NCBI GenBank assembly: GCA_038735125.1
Contig: JAVYNU010000001.1
Location: 124,001 to 188,000, forward strand
Reading direction: 5' to 3'
Source of the DNA: Ignisphaera sp.
GTDB taxonomy: Archaea; Thermoproteota; Thermoprotei_A; Sulfolobales; Ignisphaeraceae
DNA length: 64,000 nucleotides
The notes under the pieces are model-generated. The model was not told the origin of the DNA, made no database searches, and saw nothing but the letters and a program-made list of their open reading frames with translations. Made by a program: the position numbers and the translations under genes. Numbering within the stretch: position 1 is the stretch's first letter; each line of letters opens with the position of its first letter. Shown here one piece after another: positions 9,497 through 19,562 of the stretch.

Positions 9497-9869
9497 TTTA
9501 TTAAAAAATAATTAATTTTTGAATCACCTCATCTCATTATGTTCTGACCTCTTCCATGCTTATTTGAAAACATACCCTCTATATGCGAAGTTGCTAAGGA
9601 GGTTAGAGCCTTGCCCAGACCTCTATATTGATTTGCTCACCCAAAATTCATTCGTAATGGTTCAAGCTCCAATTGGTTTATAAAACATCAATGATTATCA
9701 TAGGGAAAAAGAAATTGTGAGTATTTCTTCATATCTTAAAAAGACCTTTTAATTGCATTAACTTGATTTTGCTATACATTATTTTGAATACATTTCCATA
9801 AACATTTGTTGCTTGCGATGTTCTCTAATCAAGTATAAATAACCTTTTGATTAACCCGGATCATTAGGT
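9497..9869 (-). other. 373-base gap inside the superoperon
   Basis: No reading frame or tRNA is visible on either strand. On the minus strand a TTTATAC element (about 9832-9842) could be an internal promoter for pcc1 and the genes after it. T-rich runs could end transcripts from the upstream half. I looked for box C/D motifs and for the small zinc-binding RNA polymerase subunit P sometimes found near this place, and saw neither. Confidence 0.4.
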
Positions 9870-10424
9870 TTAAAAACATACGCTGATTGATGCATACATT
9901 GAATTGTTGTTACAATTGATGAAAGCTACTTTTACACCTGTTCTATCTCTGGCTTTAAATGGTTCTATACTAACACATATGTTATTTCCATACATTTTTT
10001 GCATGTTTTGAAATGTACTAATATTGAATGCCTTGAGGATACATTCTAACAGGTCAGGTGGAATCTCTGATTCTAGTAGAATATTACCTCTCTTAAGTAT
10101 GGAAGCTTTTACTTGGTGTAAGCCCTTATACGAATCGTCTATGAAATAACCGCAAATTCTTAATGTGCATAACTTTGACAATTCCGTTGTTGAGGCAACT
10201 ACTTTGTACACATCTATAAAACCTGGATTACCTTTTTTATTCCTAACAATCAGTATATTGTCTGCATTGATATCCATAGCTTGGAGAGCAAGCTGCTTGA
10301 AAGTTAGCTTTCCTCTGTTAACTTTTATTGCATTTGGTACTATTCTAGACAGCACCTTAATGAATCGTCTGGTGTTTCTTGTTGGTCTATGAGATGATGT
10401 TATTAAAGTCTTTGTGTTTCTCAT
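9870..10424 (-). CDS. Brix-domain ribosome biogenesis protein
   Basis: Archaeal single Brix-domain protein (Imp4-like), expected to help process or fold rRNA during ribosome assembly. The translation from ATG 10424 begins MRNTKTLITSSHRPTRNTRR, the usual Brix opening, followed by strands around ALQAMDINADNILIVRNKKG. The open frame extends to 10502, but those 26 residues overlap rpl37ae and look non-conserved, so 10424 is chosen. It follows rpl37ae by 35 bases. The C-terminus ends with Cys-rich, AT-biased codons but stays full length (184 residues). Confidence 0.85.
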   Translation of the reverse strand: MRNTKTLITSSHRPTRNTRRFIKVLSRIVPNAIKVNRGKLTFKQLALQAMDINADNILIVRNKKGNPGFIDVYKVVASTTELSKLCTLRICGYFIDDSYKGLHQVKASILKRGNILLESEIPPDLLECILKAFNISTFQNMQKMYGNNICVSIEPFKARDRTGVKVAFINCNNNSMYASISVCF

Positions 10425-10459
10425 TATATTGTATGTGCCTTGAGCATGAATGTTATTCT

Positions 10460-10690
10460 TTATTTTTCTATTGTCCAGGGGGTATATGCAGCACCAGCCC
10501 ATTTGCTATTACATTTGGGGCATTCCCAAATACCAAAGGCTATTCTTCTAAACGTTGTTGTTGCTCCACAATACGGGCACTGATACTCTGCGTATCTTCT
10601 TTCCATAACCTCTTTCCACTTCTTTCTCAAGCTTGAACCATATCTAGCACCAAATCTCCCTGCTATGCCAACAACTTTTAGTCTACCCAT
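10460..10690 (-). CDS. rpl37ae: Large ribosomal subunit protein eL43 (L37Ae)
   Basis: Zinc-binding ribosomal protein of the large subunit; 76 residues. CPYC and CPKC form the zinc site, and the basic start MGRLKVVGIAGRFGARYGSS is typical of L37Ae. It sits directly downstream of rrp42, the standard archaeal arrangement linking exosome and ribosome genes. Confidence 0.97.
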   Translation of the reverse strand: MGRLKVVGIAGRFGARYGSSLRKKWKEVMERRYAEYQCPYCGATTTFRRIAFGIWECPKCNSKWAGAAYTPWTIEK

Positions 10691-10771
10691 GTTGTCTTTG
10701 CACCTATACTCTTGATTTGATATTCTTAGTAAAATGTTTTTGCCGAGAAAATAAAAGCATTCATTCTGCAG

Positions 10772-11599
10772 TTATGTTATGAATTTTCTGATTGTTTCTA
10801 TCAATTCTTTTCCTTTATTAAGAGAAATTTCTATTGCCTGCTCCAACTCTTTTTCTGTGAATGCTCCCAAACCCCTTTTCTGCATACCAACAATATTGCC
10901 ATCCTCACCTACAGCTATAGCTAAACTCGCACTAGCAAGTGCTTCCTCCTCAGCTGTTGGATCAACTACTAATACATCGCCTATCTTGTATACAGTAACA
11001 GTAGCTACAAGCTTATTCATTGGTAGTAGCCCAATAGCTTTGCTTCTATCAATTTTCACGTTACCACTTGCTTGGTCAACCTCATAGTAAGGTATTTTGG
11101 TATTTGCAAGCGCAAGAATCGATGCAATCATAGCAGCATCGATAAGATTGCCATCGTGATCTAGAACGTATATATCGAGCCATATGATCCATGCCTTTCT
11201 TCCAGGGATTAGAGCTAGTTTATTGAGTGCCACGGCTTTTGGCTCTCTAATAGACCTGTCAATGACTCTCGCAAGTTCAATTGCATTTTCATCCGGCGGC
11301 CCTGGTTCAAAAGTGGGTGAGGCCGCAGGAATGTATTCCGCGTTTACTATCAGCACACCCTCCTCTGGATTATCTGGAAACGGCTGACCAACCTCTAGCT
11401 TTACCCCCGCCAAGATTTGCGTATAGCCAAGTTTAACAAGTACAGAAGAATCTGCATTTGGAGAAACATTCTTCGCAACATCGATTTGTCTATAGCTTAG
11501 CAAAGGCCTCTTATCAATATGATTGCCCTTTGCTAACACATTTAATATCGCATTCATCTTTATCTTTGGAATAATCGGTGTCTCAGGCGTTGATGACAT
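10772..11599 (-). CDS. rrp42: Exosome subunit Rrp42
   Basis: Non-catalytic RNase PH-fold partner of Rrp41; three Rrp41-Rrp42 dimers form the archaeal exosome ring. At 275 residues it is the normal length. Features include DKRPLLSYRQ, the central LDIYVLDHDGNLIDAAMIAS and the C-terminal helix. It lacks the phosphate-binding and acidic catalytic residues of Rrp41. Its start lies 15 bases after the rrp41 stop, so the pair is translated from one message. Confidence 0.96.
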   Translation of the reverse strand: MSSTPETPIIPKIKMNAILNVLAKGNHIDKRPLLSYRQIDVAKNVSPNADSSVLVKLGYTQILAGVKLEVGQPFPDNPEEGVLIVNAEYIPAASPTFEPGPPDENAIELARVIDRSIREPKAVALNKLALIPGRKAWIIWLDIYVLDHDGNLIDAAMIASILALANTKIPYYEVDQASGNVKIDRSKAIGLLPMNKLVATVTVYKIGDVLVVDPTAEEEALASASLAIAVGEDGNIVGMQKRGLGAFTEKELEQAIEISLNKGKELIETIRKFIT

Positions 11600-11614
11600 G
11601 CTTACCTCACCTTT

Positions 11615-12340
11615 TTACTCCTCCACCTCAACATACTTCTTTTTCAAAGTCTCTTTCTGCAAATTGTAAATTTTGTTTATACCATCAAGAGCTAATTTCA
11701 AGGCTTTTTTGAATTCATCTGGTGTTAAAACGCCATTTAGCTGAATCATGGTTATTTTCCCGATTGAGGGCATAGCGGCAACAGGCATGTCTGCTTCGCC
11801 ATACATGTCCTCAACCTCATTTAGATCTAAAACAATAACCCCATCAACTTTCCCCACCGCAACAGCAGCCACAAGATCTAGCATAGGTATCCCGGCATCT
11901 GCTAGAGCAAGAGAGGCTGCTGTTATCCCTGCTGTTCGAGTACCCCCTTCAGCATTTAGAACCTCGACAAAGATGTCAATGGCTGTTCTGGGGAATTGGG
12001 AACTGATTATTGCGGGTTCCAAGGCCTCTCTAATGACTTTTGAAAGCTCTATTTCACGTCTACTAGGCGCAGGACTTTTTCTCTCGCCCATTGTCGAAAA
12101 TGAGAGCATCCTGTATCGGCATCTTATTGTAGCCCTATCAACCTGCTCCTCATGCCTTGGAACAACCTCGCGAGGTCCATAGACAGCTGCTAGAACCTTT
12201 GTGTTGCCTATTTCAACTATTGCAGATCCGTCAGCATTCCTTAGAACTCCTACCTCCATTTTTATCGGTCTTAGATCTGACGGCGCTCTACCATCTATTC
12301 TTTTTCCTTCAATAATTAGCTGAGGTTTATTAGCTTTCAT
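11615..12340 (-). CDS. rrp41: Exosome catalytic subunit Rrp41
   Basis: Phosphorolytic 3'-5' exoribonuclease subunit of the exosome, RNase PH fold, 241 residues. It shows [15 protein letters not shown] at the N-terminus, [10 protein letters not shown], the basic RNA-binding [17 protein letters not shown], the phosphate-binding [12 protein letters not shown] and acidic [16 protein letters not shown] near the catalytic site. It overlaps rrp4 by 11 bases, indicating coupled translation. Confidence 0.97.
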   Translation of the reverse strand: MKANKPQLIIEGKRIDGRAPSDLRPIKMEVGVLRNADGSAIVEIGNTKVLAAVYGPREVVPRHEEQVDRATIRCRYRMLSFSTMGERKSPAPSRREIELSKVIREALEPAIISSQFPRTAIDIFVEVLNAEGGTRTAGITAASLALADAGIPMLDLVAAVAVGKVDGVIVLDLNEVEDMYGEADMPVAAMPSIGKITMIQLNGVLTPDEFKKALKLALDGINKIYNLQKETLKKKYVEVEE

Positions 12341-13073
12341 ACTTTATCAACCCTCTCTTTACTTTCTCATTTATAATAAACTCTTTTATTCTCTCAGTCA
12401 AGCCTGCGGTATGAGCCTCGACCTCAATTTTCTTTAGAGCTAGTATTGCGATATATTCTAACTCTGCATCAGGGCATCTAAGCAACACCCTACCATTCAC
12501 CCCAACAACAAAATCACATTTTGTTTGTTCCATGAGCATTGATAACATAGACCTCTTCTTTCCTATAACCCTACCGATCTTACTCGGCTCTATCTCGACA
12601 AGAGAGCCATTAATAACCTTACCAAGTCCTTTATCCTGAACAGTTAGTACTGGTTGCCTTGTTCTGTCGAATTGAGCGACTTTAGCTATGATGACATCCC
12701 CTACATCAAGATATTTTCGAATATTATCTGTTGCAGGATTAAAGGGCTTTCCTATGTAGTCTGATGCATTTAACGTGGCTAGATACGGTGATTTTATATC
12801 GATTAGCCATGATGATAGGGTTACATCATATACAATTCCTATTACGATATCCCCCTCTTTTGGCATGTAACGCCCTTTCAAAGGAATTATCCTTATCTTC
12901 TTTTTTTCATTCTCTTCGATGTCCTGTAAAGATATTGTTGTAACAATGTATGTGCTTTCATTCAATTTATATAGTGAAACTCCAATACCCGTGCCTTCAA
13001 CAGAAACATTCTTGTCTAAGACTATCTGATCCCCTGGAAGCCTAATTGTCCTCTGAATAGAGCTAGACAACAT
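12330..13073 (-). CDS. rrp4: Exosome cap subunit Rrp4
   Basis: RNA-binding cap protein of the exosome with an N-terminal domain, an S1 domain ([20 protein letters not shown]) and a KH domain ([19 protein letters not shown]). It recruits and threads RNA into the Rrp41/42 ring. At 247 residues it is the typical length. It overlaps the 3' end of the SBDS gene and the 5' end of rrp41 by 11 bases each. Confidence 0.96.
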   Translation of the reverse strand: MLSSSIQRTIRLPGDQIVLDKNVSVEGTGIGVSLYKLNESTYIVTTISLQDIEENEKKKIRIIPLKGRYMPKEGDIVIGIVYDVTLSSWLIDIKSPYLATLNASDYIGKPFNPATDNIRKYLDVGDVIIAKVAQFDRTRQPVLTVQDKGLGKVINGSLVEIEPSKIGRVIGKKRSMLSMLMEQTKCDFVVGVNGRVLLRCPDAELEYIAILALKKIEVEAHTAGLTERIKEFIINEKVKRGLIKYES

Positions 13074-13761
13074 TAAGCACCTTAACAGATGCGCTACCCT
13101 TTGTAAGCTCGTTTACCTTGTCTATAAGCTCGCTTTGCATACCAGCAGGTATTTCAAGTTGGACTATGAGAGACCCATCTGCTAGCCAGTTGCTCTTCTT
13201 AACCTCTCCTAGCTTCATAATCTGTCCAGCTACTTTTGAGGCATATTCAGCTGGAACAGAAACTTCTACAAGAGCCTTAGCAATTCTTATGGGAATAATC
13301 TTGGATATTGCCTTTACTATTTCGGGAACCTGCTCCTCAACAGATTTATAGAGGTCAACACTAACCCTTGCCTCTTCCATGGCTTTTTCAATACGTGAGG
13401 GGGGTATTGGGGTCTTAGTTTTTGGGTCTATTGCTGACTTGGCTATATGGTAAACTATCTGTTTTCTTTTCATCTCCAATAGCTTTCTTCTCTGCTCTGT
13501 TGTTAGCTGAAGTTCTCCATGTTTAACTATCTCAGTAGATATTTTATACACATCCTCGGTACCGAAAACCTCTTGAAGCTCTGATGGGGATGCTTTCAAT
13601 CCTTTTTTTGCATCCTTATATATGTAATCTCCTACAACGACCTCCTCAATACTTATTTTCTCCCCTTCTTTAAATCTATAAGCTTTTTCAGGGTCTACAA
13701 GAACCTCAAATCTCTTTCCATTCACAACAAGCCTTGCAATCACATATTCCTTTTTGCTCAC
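13063..13761 (-). CDS. sbds: SBDS family ribosome maturation protein
   Basis: Orthologue of Shwachman-Bodian-Diamond protein, which in eukaryotes works with an EF-2-like GTPase to release the anti-association factor from the 60S subunit. All three domains are present: the FYSH domain (residues 1-90, [16 protein letters not shown]), the central helical domain and a C-terminal ferredoxin-like domain ([16 protein letters not shown]); 232 residues. It overlaps psmA by 4 bases. Confidence 0.95.
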   Translation of the reverse strand: MSKKEYVIARLVVNGKRFEVLVDPEKAYRFKEGEKISIEEVVVGDYIYKDAKKGLKASPSELQEVFGTEDVYKISTEIVKHGELQLTTEQRRKLLEMKRKQIVYHIAKSAIDPKTKTPIPPSRIEKAMEEARVSVDLYKSVEEQVPEIVKAISKIIPIRIAKALVEVSVPAEYASKVAGQIMKLGEVKKSNWLADGSLIVQLEIPAGMQSELIDKVNELTKGSASVKVLNVV

Positions 13762-14489
13762 GTAGTTACACCCGCTTTTTCTAGAAAACTTTGCACTTCC
13801 TCTGGACCAAGTTTTCTAAAAGTCTTTGAGTTTATGTCAGCTACACCAATCTCTACCCTCTCAACCTTTAAAGGCTCTTCAAGAGACGCTCGCAATGCTC
13901 TTAGCCCCAGAATGATCATTTCCTCAACACTTAGCTTAGCGTTATAGTGTTTTTCTAGATAGCTTGCAACTGTTTGCTCTCCCGCCCCTGCTGCAACACC
14001 ATAGTACTTGAAATACAGCCCACTCGGCTCAGTCTTGATGAGTTCTATACCCTTTCTATCAATCCCACCAAATATTATGGAAACCCCAAAAGGTCTCACA
14101 CCACCTTGCTGCGTATATGCCTGTTTTATATCGCATATCGTTCTAGCTAAAAGTTCAACATCTATTGGCTCATCAAATGTTAGTCTATGCCTTACTGCTA
14201 AAAGTCTTGCATAATCTATCAAGACCCTTCCATCATGTCCAAGCCCAGAGAACGTGGCCCCAATGTGAGAATCGACTATAAAAACCTTTTCAAGATCCAT
14301 TACATTGTGAAGCGGTGCAACTCTTCTTTTTTCAGCTATTAATACAACTCCATACTCTGACTTTATACCTAGTGATGTCCAACCTCTTCTGACAGCCTCA
14401 GCAGCGTACTCGACTTGGTAGAGCTTTCCATCAGGCGAAAATATTGTTAATGCTCTATCGTAACCCATTGCCGCAGGCATGAATGACAT
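13758..14489 (-). CDS. psmA: Proteasome subunit alpha
   Basis: Alpha subunit of the 20S proteasome, forming the outer rings and the gate. The N-terminal signature [20 protein letters not shown] is intact, as is the gate region before it; 243 residues. ATG 14489 is preceded by GGTGAG about ten bases upstream. It is the first gene of the superoperon, so its promoter drives at least the exosome genes. The beta subunits are not in this window. Confidence 0.97.
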   Translation of the reverse strand: MSFMPAAMGYDRALTIFSPDGKLYQVEYAAEAVRRGWTSLGIKSEYGVVLIAEKRRVAPLHNVMDLEKVFIVDSHIGATFSGLGHDGRVLIDYARLLAVRHRLTFDEPIDVELLARTICDIKQAYTQQGGVRPFGVSIIFGGIDRKGIELIKTEPSGLYFKYYGVAAGAGEQTVASYLEKHYNAKLSVEEMIILGLRALRASLEEPLKVERVEIGVADINSKTFRKLGPEEVQSFLEKAGVTT

Positions 14490-14837
14490 GATTATATCTC
14501 ACCAAATTTCTTTACAATATGATAAGAAAACTGAGTTAAAAAATTAATTTTGGGCCTTCAGTGGGTAGTCCTTTCTATCATTAGTATTTATCAACCTAAG
14601 AGCAGTCGGGGGATTCATCATCACATACTTTACGTAGATATATAGATGCCTAGTCGATATAATAAGCATTAATAACTGTTTATACACGATTAACATATTG
14701 CATTAGCTACATACATAATTAGTTTACATAGGCATTGTATCTTGCTTGAAAGTTTCGGATATGTTCAACATTAAGCAAACCACAATATTTTTATACAACC
14801 CGTCAAATAATTATATCAGACAGTGGTGTAAGTAATT
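14490..14837. promoter_or_regulatory. Divergent psmA / orc1-cdc6 intergenic region
   Basis: 348 bases between divergently transcribed genes. For orc1/cdc6 a TATA element (tatttttatac, 14786-14796) predicts a start near 14820, with GTGGTG shortly before ATG 14838. The region is very AT-rich and contains several TATA-like runs (14638-14700). Replication origins often lie beside orc1/cdc6 in crenarchaea. I looked for origin-recognition boxes and found only a weak TTCAGTGGG string near 14568, so an origin here is possible but not shown. Confidence 0.5.
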
Positions 14838-16079
14838 ATGAGTATCAATAACATTGTCGAAAGTGTTATAAACAGAGTCTCAGTATTCAAAAATAGAAGT
14901 GTTCTAGACAGATCTTACATCCCTGACCAGCTCCCCCATAGGGAGCACCAACTAGCTATGCTTGCAGAGCTTTTTAGACCTGCTATTACATCACCTGGCA
15001 CAGTTTCAATAACGGCTCTTCTAGTAGGAGATGTTGGTGTTGGTAAAACAGTTACATCCTATGTATTTGGTAGAGAACTAACTAGAATTGCTGAAAAGAA
15101 GGACATCAAGTTGAGGTATATTCATGTGAATTGTCATAGTGCTAGAACCTTATATGGCGTTGTACAGAGTATTGCTGCCGCCTTTAGTTTAGCTATACCA
15201 TTTAGAGGGTTGTCACCAAGGGAAATGATGCTGATTATTCTGAACCATATGAAGAAGAATGATATGTATGCAGTTGTAGCTCTAGATGAATTTGGTTACT
15301 TTGTACGTGTTGCAGGAAATGATGCGATATACTTTTTAGTGAGACTATATGATGAATATCCCGAAGTTGAGAAGAGACTCCACTACATATTCATTACAAG
15401 GAACCTTGATGTATTAGGGGTCTTGGATCCTGCTACAGAGAGTTATATAACTAAGCACATAATTAAGTTTGAACCCTATAAAGCAAGTGAACTATTTGAT
15501 ATTCTAAAACAAAGAAGAGACTTGGCATTCTACGAGAATACAGTTGATGATAGTATACTGAAGTTTATAGCCGATTCTGAAGGCTATGACAGGGGAGGAA
15601 AAGGAAATGCTAGAGCCGCTATAGAAATACTTTTAAGAGCAGGTATTGCAGCAGATTACGAAGGCTCGCAAAAAGTTACTATAGAGCATGTTAGAAAAGC
15701 CATTGGCGAGATAAATGAGGAGCTGCTTGTTGAAATATCTGATAATCTTCAATTCCTCCATCTACACGAATTAATGGTATTAAAAGCTATTGTAAGGAAA
15801 TTGAGGAGTAGTAGCGAGGCCTATGTAAAAATGGGTGATGTGGAAGAAGAGTATAGGTATTTGTGTCAACTATATAACGTTAAACCTAGGAAGCATACCC
15901 AAGTCTACGAGTATATAAGGTCGTTGAAGAACATGGGAATAATAAATGCAAGAACATCTAGCAAGGGTCTAAGAGGAAGAACAACACTAATATCATTGCC
16001 TATACCTCTAGACCCCTTCGAAAAAAGATTAGATGAATTAATAGATAGGAGAATTGTAGAGGGCGAAACAAACAGCTAA
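14838..16079 (+). CDS. cdc6: Orc1/Cdc6 replication initiator
   Basis: AAA+ plus winged-helix protein that binds origins and loads MCM. Walker A is LLVGDVGVGKT, Walker B AVVALDEFGY, sensor 1 is IFITRN, and the sensor 2/lid region contains GNARAAIEILLRAG. The C-terminal winged helix covers about residues 310-395 (KHTQVYEYIRSLKNMGII). Length 413 residues. The Walker B has DEFG where many archaeal Cdc6 have DE(I/V)D, suggesting the Cdc6-2/3 kind of paralogue, but I cannot assign the subtype. A small winged-helix gene follows within 40 bases. Confidence 0.93.
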   Translation: MSINNIVESVINRVSVFKNRSVLDRSYIPDQLPHREHQLAMLAELFRPAITSPGTVSITALLVGDVGVGKTVTSYVFGRELTRIAEKKDIKLRYIHVNCHSARTLYGVVQSIAAAFSLAIPFRGLSPREMMLIILNHMKKNDMYAVVALDEFGYFVRVAGNDAIYFLVRLYDEYPEVEKRLHYIFITRNLDVLGVLDPATESYITKHIIKFEPYKASELFDILKQRRDLAFYENTVDDSILKFIADSEGYDRGGKGNARAAIEILLRAGIAADYEGSQKVTIEHVRKAIGEINEELLVEISDNLQFLHLHELMVLKAIVRKLRSSSEAYVKMGDVEEEYRYLCQLYNVKPRKHTQVYEYIRSLKNMGIINARTSSKGLRGRTTLISLPIPLDPFEKRLDELIDRRIVEGETNS

Positions 16080-16120
16080 CACTATAAATACCCTTGCTGG
16101 CTTACGGGGACTTGCAGCCA

Positions 16121-16420
16121 ATGGAATTATTCCAAAGATTCCCAATATTACCCGAGAAAATCAAAAAGAAGATTGATATACTTGGAAAGCCATGTGTATG
16201 GAACATTATAGCAATTCTAAGTATAACAGATGCAAAAACGATTAACATAACATCCCTAATATCAAAACTTAACAGCAACTATAACTATGTTATGCGATGT
16301 ATTGAATTAATGAAATCTTTTGATATGGTTAACGAGATTAAAATGGGTAGGGTAAGATTGATAAAATTGAATGAAGATAACGAGTATGTGAAAACCATTC
16401 TCAATATTTTATATAAATGA
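16121..16420 (+). CDS. Small winged-helix protein
   Basis: About 99 residues from ATG 16121 (MELFQRFPILPEKI); a TTG at 16094 would add nine residues. The middle forms a helix-turn-helix/wing pattern (AKTINITSLISKLNSNYNYV, then CIELMKSFDMVNEIKMGRVR), so it is probably a DNA-binding regulator. It directly follows orc1/cdc6 on the same strand and is likely co-transcribed, converging with rfcL. I do not recognise a named family. Confidence 0.6.
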   Translation: MELFQRFPILPEKIKKKIDILGKPCVWNIIAILSITDAKTINITSLISKLNSNYNYVMRCIELMKSFDMVNEIKMGRVRLIKLNEDNEYVKTILNILYK

Positions 16421-16442
16421 TATTTAATGCTGTTGACTGTTG

Positions 16443-17873
16443 TCAACTCTTTTTTGAAAAAGATAGTAGATCCCTCTTCTCTTTTTTACCCTCAGGCTTT
16501 GGTTTTGATTTCTTGTGTTTGCCCCCCTCATCATACACCATGGACTCTAACTCCTTCTTGGCTTCTTTCTCCATAAGTTCTTTGTATTTCCTATAATAAC
16601 TCATTATATTTGCCTTATTGGATCCTGCTAGTAACTCAATCATCTTCTCGGATAGCCCCAAACCAATGGCAATTCTAGCGGCATAGTCTGGGTTTGTCAA
16701 GAATATCGCTTTTAGTATTGGTATTACATCACTTTTTGCTGTCGAAGTCGATATATGAAGGTTTTGAGAAACTATTTTCGCTAGATCCTCTCTTACATCT
16801 CTACTCTCTTTTAATTTAGATAACATTAATATTCTTTGTGGGAAGTTGTATTTAACCCATCTGAATTTGTCTTTGGAATTATTCCTAGCAGCTAAGGCTA
16901 TACCTGATGTCATAAGGTCTATGCTATAGGTTAGCAGATCCCAGTCTCCTGATTTAACAATTCTTCCAAGATATACATCAGCCTTGCTCAGAAATTCGTA
17001 TGCCCTTGCTACATCATTTAAATTAGTGTATTGTAAAGGAATGTTTTCTTCGAGCCAGAGCCTCAGCTGTTCATAATCCAGCTGGGATTGATTCAACGCA
17101 TTTTTCGCTTGCCAAGCATATGTTGCAGAAAATATCATTCTAAGTGTTTCAAATGGATCTCTCTCCTTGTCTCTTGGTCTAAGCAGAGCCTTGGCTCTTT
17201 CAAGACTCACTTCTCCAAAGCCTTCACCAACAGCTTGAAGATCGTTTATAGCTGCCCTTGCATCACCCTCTGCCCTCTCTACAATGTATTCCAAGGCTTT
17301 TTCATCACATCTCAAATTCTCTGCTGAGCATATTCGCAGAAGAAGCTTAGTCAAATCCCTTTTATCCAATTTCCTAAACTGGACAAACTCAGCTAACTCA
17401 CGTAAAGGCCTCAGTTTTTGATCCCATGGATTATTAGCTGTCATTACGATGGGTGCTTTAGTTATTTCAACCAAATGCTTAATAGCATCAAGAGCACCTG
17501 CATCCTCCTTTGCAGCTATTCCATCAACTTCATCTAAGAGTATAATTTTCTTTTTTCCAGAACTAAAAAGGCTTTGTATTGTTGAGGATCTAACTGCAAT
17601 TCTTTCTATATCCTCTTTTCTTCTAAAATCACTTGCATTCATTTCAAGAAGCTCATATCCAAACTCATTTGCTATTGCCTCTACAAGTGATGTTTTGCCA
17701 CAGCCTGGAGGTCCATATAGCAGCAAAGCCTTTTTCTGCACATTAGGCCATTTCTTAAACCATTCCAAAATCTTTTCTTTTGCCTCCTCTTGATCAACAA
17801 CATCATCTACTTTCTTAGGCCTATACTTTATGATCCAAGGTATTCTATCTCTTTCTTGAGACAAACTCTTCAA
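16443..17873 (-). CDS. rfcL: Replication factor C large subunit
   Basis: Large clamp-loader subunit that opens PCNA with four RfcS subunits. Walker A is LLYGPPGCGKT, Walker B IILLDEVDG, and the collar domain follows residue 240. The C-terminus is lysine-rich and ends KREKRDLLSFSKK-like, with RDLLSF resembling a PCNA-contact motif. Length 476 residues. It lies 17 bases behind rfcS, forming an rfcS-rfcL operon. Confidence 0.96.
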   Translation of the reverse strand: MKSLSQERDRIPWIIKYRPKKVDDVVDQEEAKEKILEWFKKWPNVQKKALLLYGPPGCGKTSLVEAIANEFGYELLEMNASDFRRKEDIERIAVRSSTIQSLFSSGKKKIILLDEVDGIAAKEDAGALDAIKHLVEITKAPIVMTANNPWDQKLRPLRELAEFVQFRKLDKRDLTKLLLRICSAENLRCDEKALEYIVERAEGDARAAINDLQAVGEGFGEVSLERAKALLRPRDKERDPFETLRMIFSATYAWQAKNALNQSQLDYEQLRLWLEENIPLQYTNLNDVARAYEFLSKADVYLGRIVKSGDWDLLTYSIDLMTSGIALAARNNSKDKFRWVKYNFPQRILMLSKLKESRDVREDLAKIVSQNLHISTSTAKSDVIPILKAIFLTNPDYAARIAIGLGLSEKMIELLAGSNKANIMSYYRKYKELMEKEAKKELESMVYDEGGKHKKSKPKPEGKKEKRDLLSFSKKS

Positions 17874-17890
17874 CCCTGTGATTTCCTCAT

Positions 17891-18862
17891 CTACCTTCTC
17901 CCAAGTAAGCTAAGTCTAGCAAGCAAAGCTGTCAACTGTATTTCGTCGTCAGCTCCCTCAACAATTCTAAAGTGTATTTCGCCTATGTAATCAGCTATCA
18001 TAACCCTTACATCTTCAGGTATCTTCAGATCAGCTGAAAAAAGCTCTCTATGCATCTGCTTCAAAACATCTACCCCACTGAGACCGTATGTCACCATGAG
18101 TTCCCTCAACTTGTCTCTAGCCTCAATAAATTTACCTGATAGAGCTAAATTCAGAATTTCTCTTATCTCTTTTGGATGGGCTAGTCCAACAACTTTATAA
18201 ACATTGGCTATTGTGACCTCGCCTAGAGTTGCCGCTGCTTGTAGGATGTTTATCGCTTTTCTTAAATCACCTCCGCTAATCTCATACACAGCTTCTAAGC
18301 CATCATCATGGCACATCACATTCTCTTGCGCGCATATCCACTTTAGTCTACCTACAACATCGTCTTTTTTAAGTTGTATAAATCTAAACGATGCACATCG
18401 TGATTGTATCGGATCAATTATTTTACTTGCATAGTTTGCTATTAATATGAAACGCGTTGTCTCTACATACATCTCCATAATTCTCCTCAAAGCCTGCTGA
18501 GCATCAGCAGTCATGTTATCAGCCTCATCAAGTATGACAATCTTGAATGGCACCTCGCCTGTCACCTTGCTTCTCGCAAATTCCTTGACTTTGCTTCTTA
18601 TAACAGTAATCCCTCTTTCATCGCTTGCATTAAGTTCTAAGACGTATCTTCTCCAATCCTCTCCATACAAATCGTGAGCTAGAGCCAAAGCTGCAGTGGT
18701 CTTTCCAGTACCGGGAGGGCCCGCAAAGAGTAGATGAGGCATATTCTTCTCTTCAACAAATTTCATGAGCCTCCTAACAATTTCTTCTTGATTAACCATC
18801 TCCTTTAATGACTTTGGTCTATACTTCTCAACCCACAGCAGTTCAGCAATTTTTGTGCTCAA
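17891..18862 (-). CDS. rfcS: Replication factor C small subunit
   Basis: Small clamp-loader ATPase, 323 residues. It has Walker A FAGPPGTGKTTAA, Walker B VILDEADNM and the trans-acting arginine motif in QSRCASF. The start is TTG at 18862, with GGTGA about 12 bases upstream. No intein is present. It is the first gene of the rfcS-rfcL operon and divergent from the GINS23-MCM operon, so replication genes share one intergenic control region (18863-19052). Confidence 0.97.
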   Translation of the reverse strand: MSTKIAELLWVEKYRPKSLKEMVNQEEIVRRLMKFVEEKNMPHLLFAGPPGTGKTTAALALAHDLYGEDWRRYVLELNASDERGITVIRSKVKEFARSKVTGEVPFKIVILDEADNMTADAQQALRRIMEMYVETTRFILIANYASKIIDPIQSRCASFRFIQLKKDDVVGRLKWICAQENVMCHDDGLEAVYEISGGDLRKAINILQAAATLGEVTIANVYKVVGLAHPKEIREILNLALSGKFIEARDKLRELMVTYGLSGVDVLKQMHRELFSADLKIPEDVRVMIADYIGEIHFRIVEGADDEIQLTALLARLSLLGRR

Positions 18863-19052
18863 CCAGCCTTCACCTACACACCAAATTATTTTTAATGCTT
18901 TAAGAATACTAATACTTTTTGTCTCTTACCCAAGGCACGTATTTTCACATGTTTTGCAAATCCTAAAGCTGAACAGATTATAAATTAGATAAGCACATAT
19001 AGTTACTAACTGGTGCTAAACCATCGCAACAGAGTTTTCGCTGCTAGACATA

Positions 19053-19556
19053 ATGTACTATTCAACGCCAGTCAAGGTAATGGTTCTAAGAAGTGTTCCC
19101 TACAACCCACTGCTTGGATCTGCACTGCAAAAAGGATCTGAGGAAAAGATTCCTAGATGGATTGCTCAAATTCTTGAGGAAAAGGGGTTTGTTGAAATAC
19201 TTGAGAAGCCCTATAGTCCCCAAGAACTAACTAAAATAAGGTTTTCCCATACACAACAAAGAGTGACACTAAATAAGCTAGATGACTTCTTCTATATAAA
19301 TACTATTGCTACAATAAATAAACTTGGAGAAAAAGCTAAGAAAGAAACTGATATAGAGTTGTTGAGGATTATTGATAGGGTTAAGGAGGACTTCAATGAA
19401 ATTTCGAATATGAGACTATCATACATAGTAAGAGCAATACAATTCCAAGGCCTTGATACAATATCAAAATCGCTTACCATTGAAGAGAAGCTTCTTTCAA
19501 TGCTTATACAAAAAATAATGTTAACATGGCTAAAGAAATATGCTTTAATTAGGTGA
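19053..19556 (+). CDS. gins23: GINS complex subunit, Gins23 type
   Basis: Replication fork factor that joins MCM and Cdc45/GAN in the archaeal CMG helicase. A short beta-rich B domain lies at the N-terminus (MVLRSVPYNP...) and a helical A domain at the C-terminus, the order of Gins23 (Psf2/Psf3) rather than Gins51. The start may be ATG 19053 or ATG 19080 (MVLRSVPYNP). A TATA element at about 18977-18985 precedes it. MCM follows after six bases, the crenarchaeal operon arrangement that supports the call. Confidence 0.85.
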   Translation: MYYSTPVKVMVLRSVPYNPLLGSALQKGSEEKIPRWIAQILEEKGFVEILEKPYSPQELTKIRFSHTQQRVTLNKLDDFFYINTIATINKLGEKAKKETDIELLRIIDRVKEDFNEISNMRLSYIVRAIQFQGLDTISKSLTIEEKLLSMLIQKIMLTWLKKYALIR

Positions 19557-19562
19557 TTTAAT

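Noticed and set aside
9497-9869. Search for rpoP or a box C/D RNA in the superoperon gap
   Set aside because: No CxxC-containing short frame, and no C box with matching D box spacing.
14560-14600. Possible origin-recognition box near orc1/cdc6
   Set aside because: Only TTCAGTGGG fits; the rest of the box and any repeat copies are missing.
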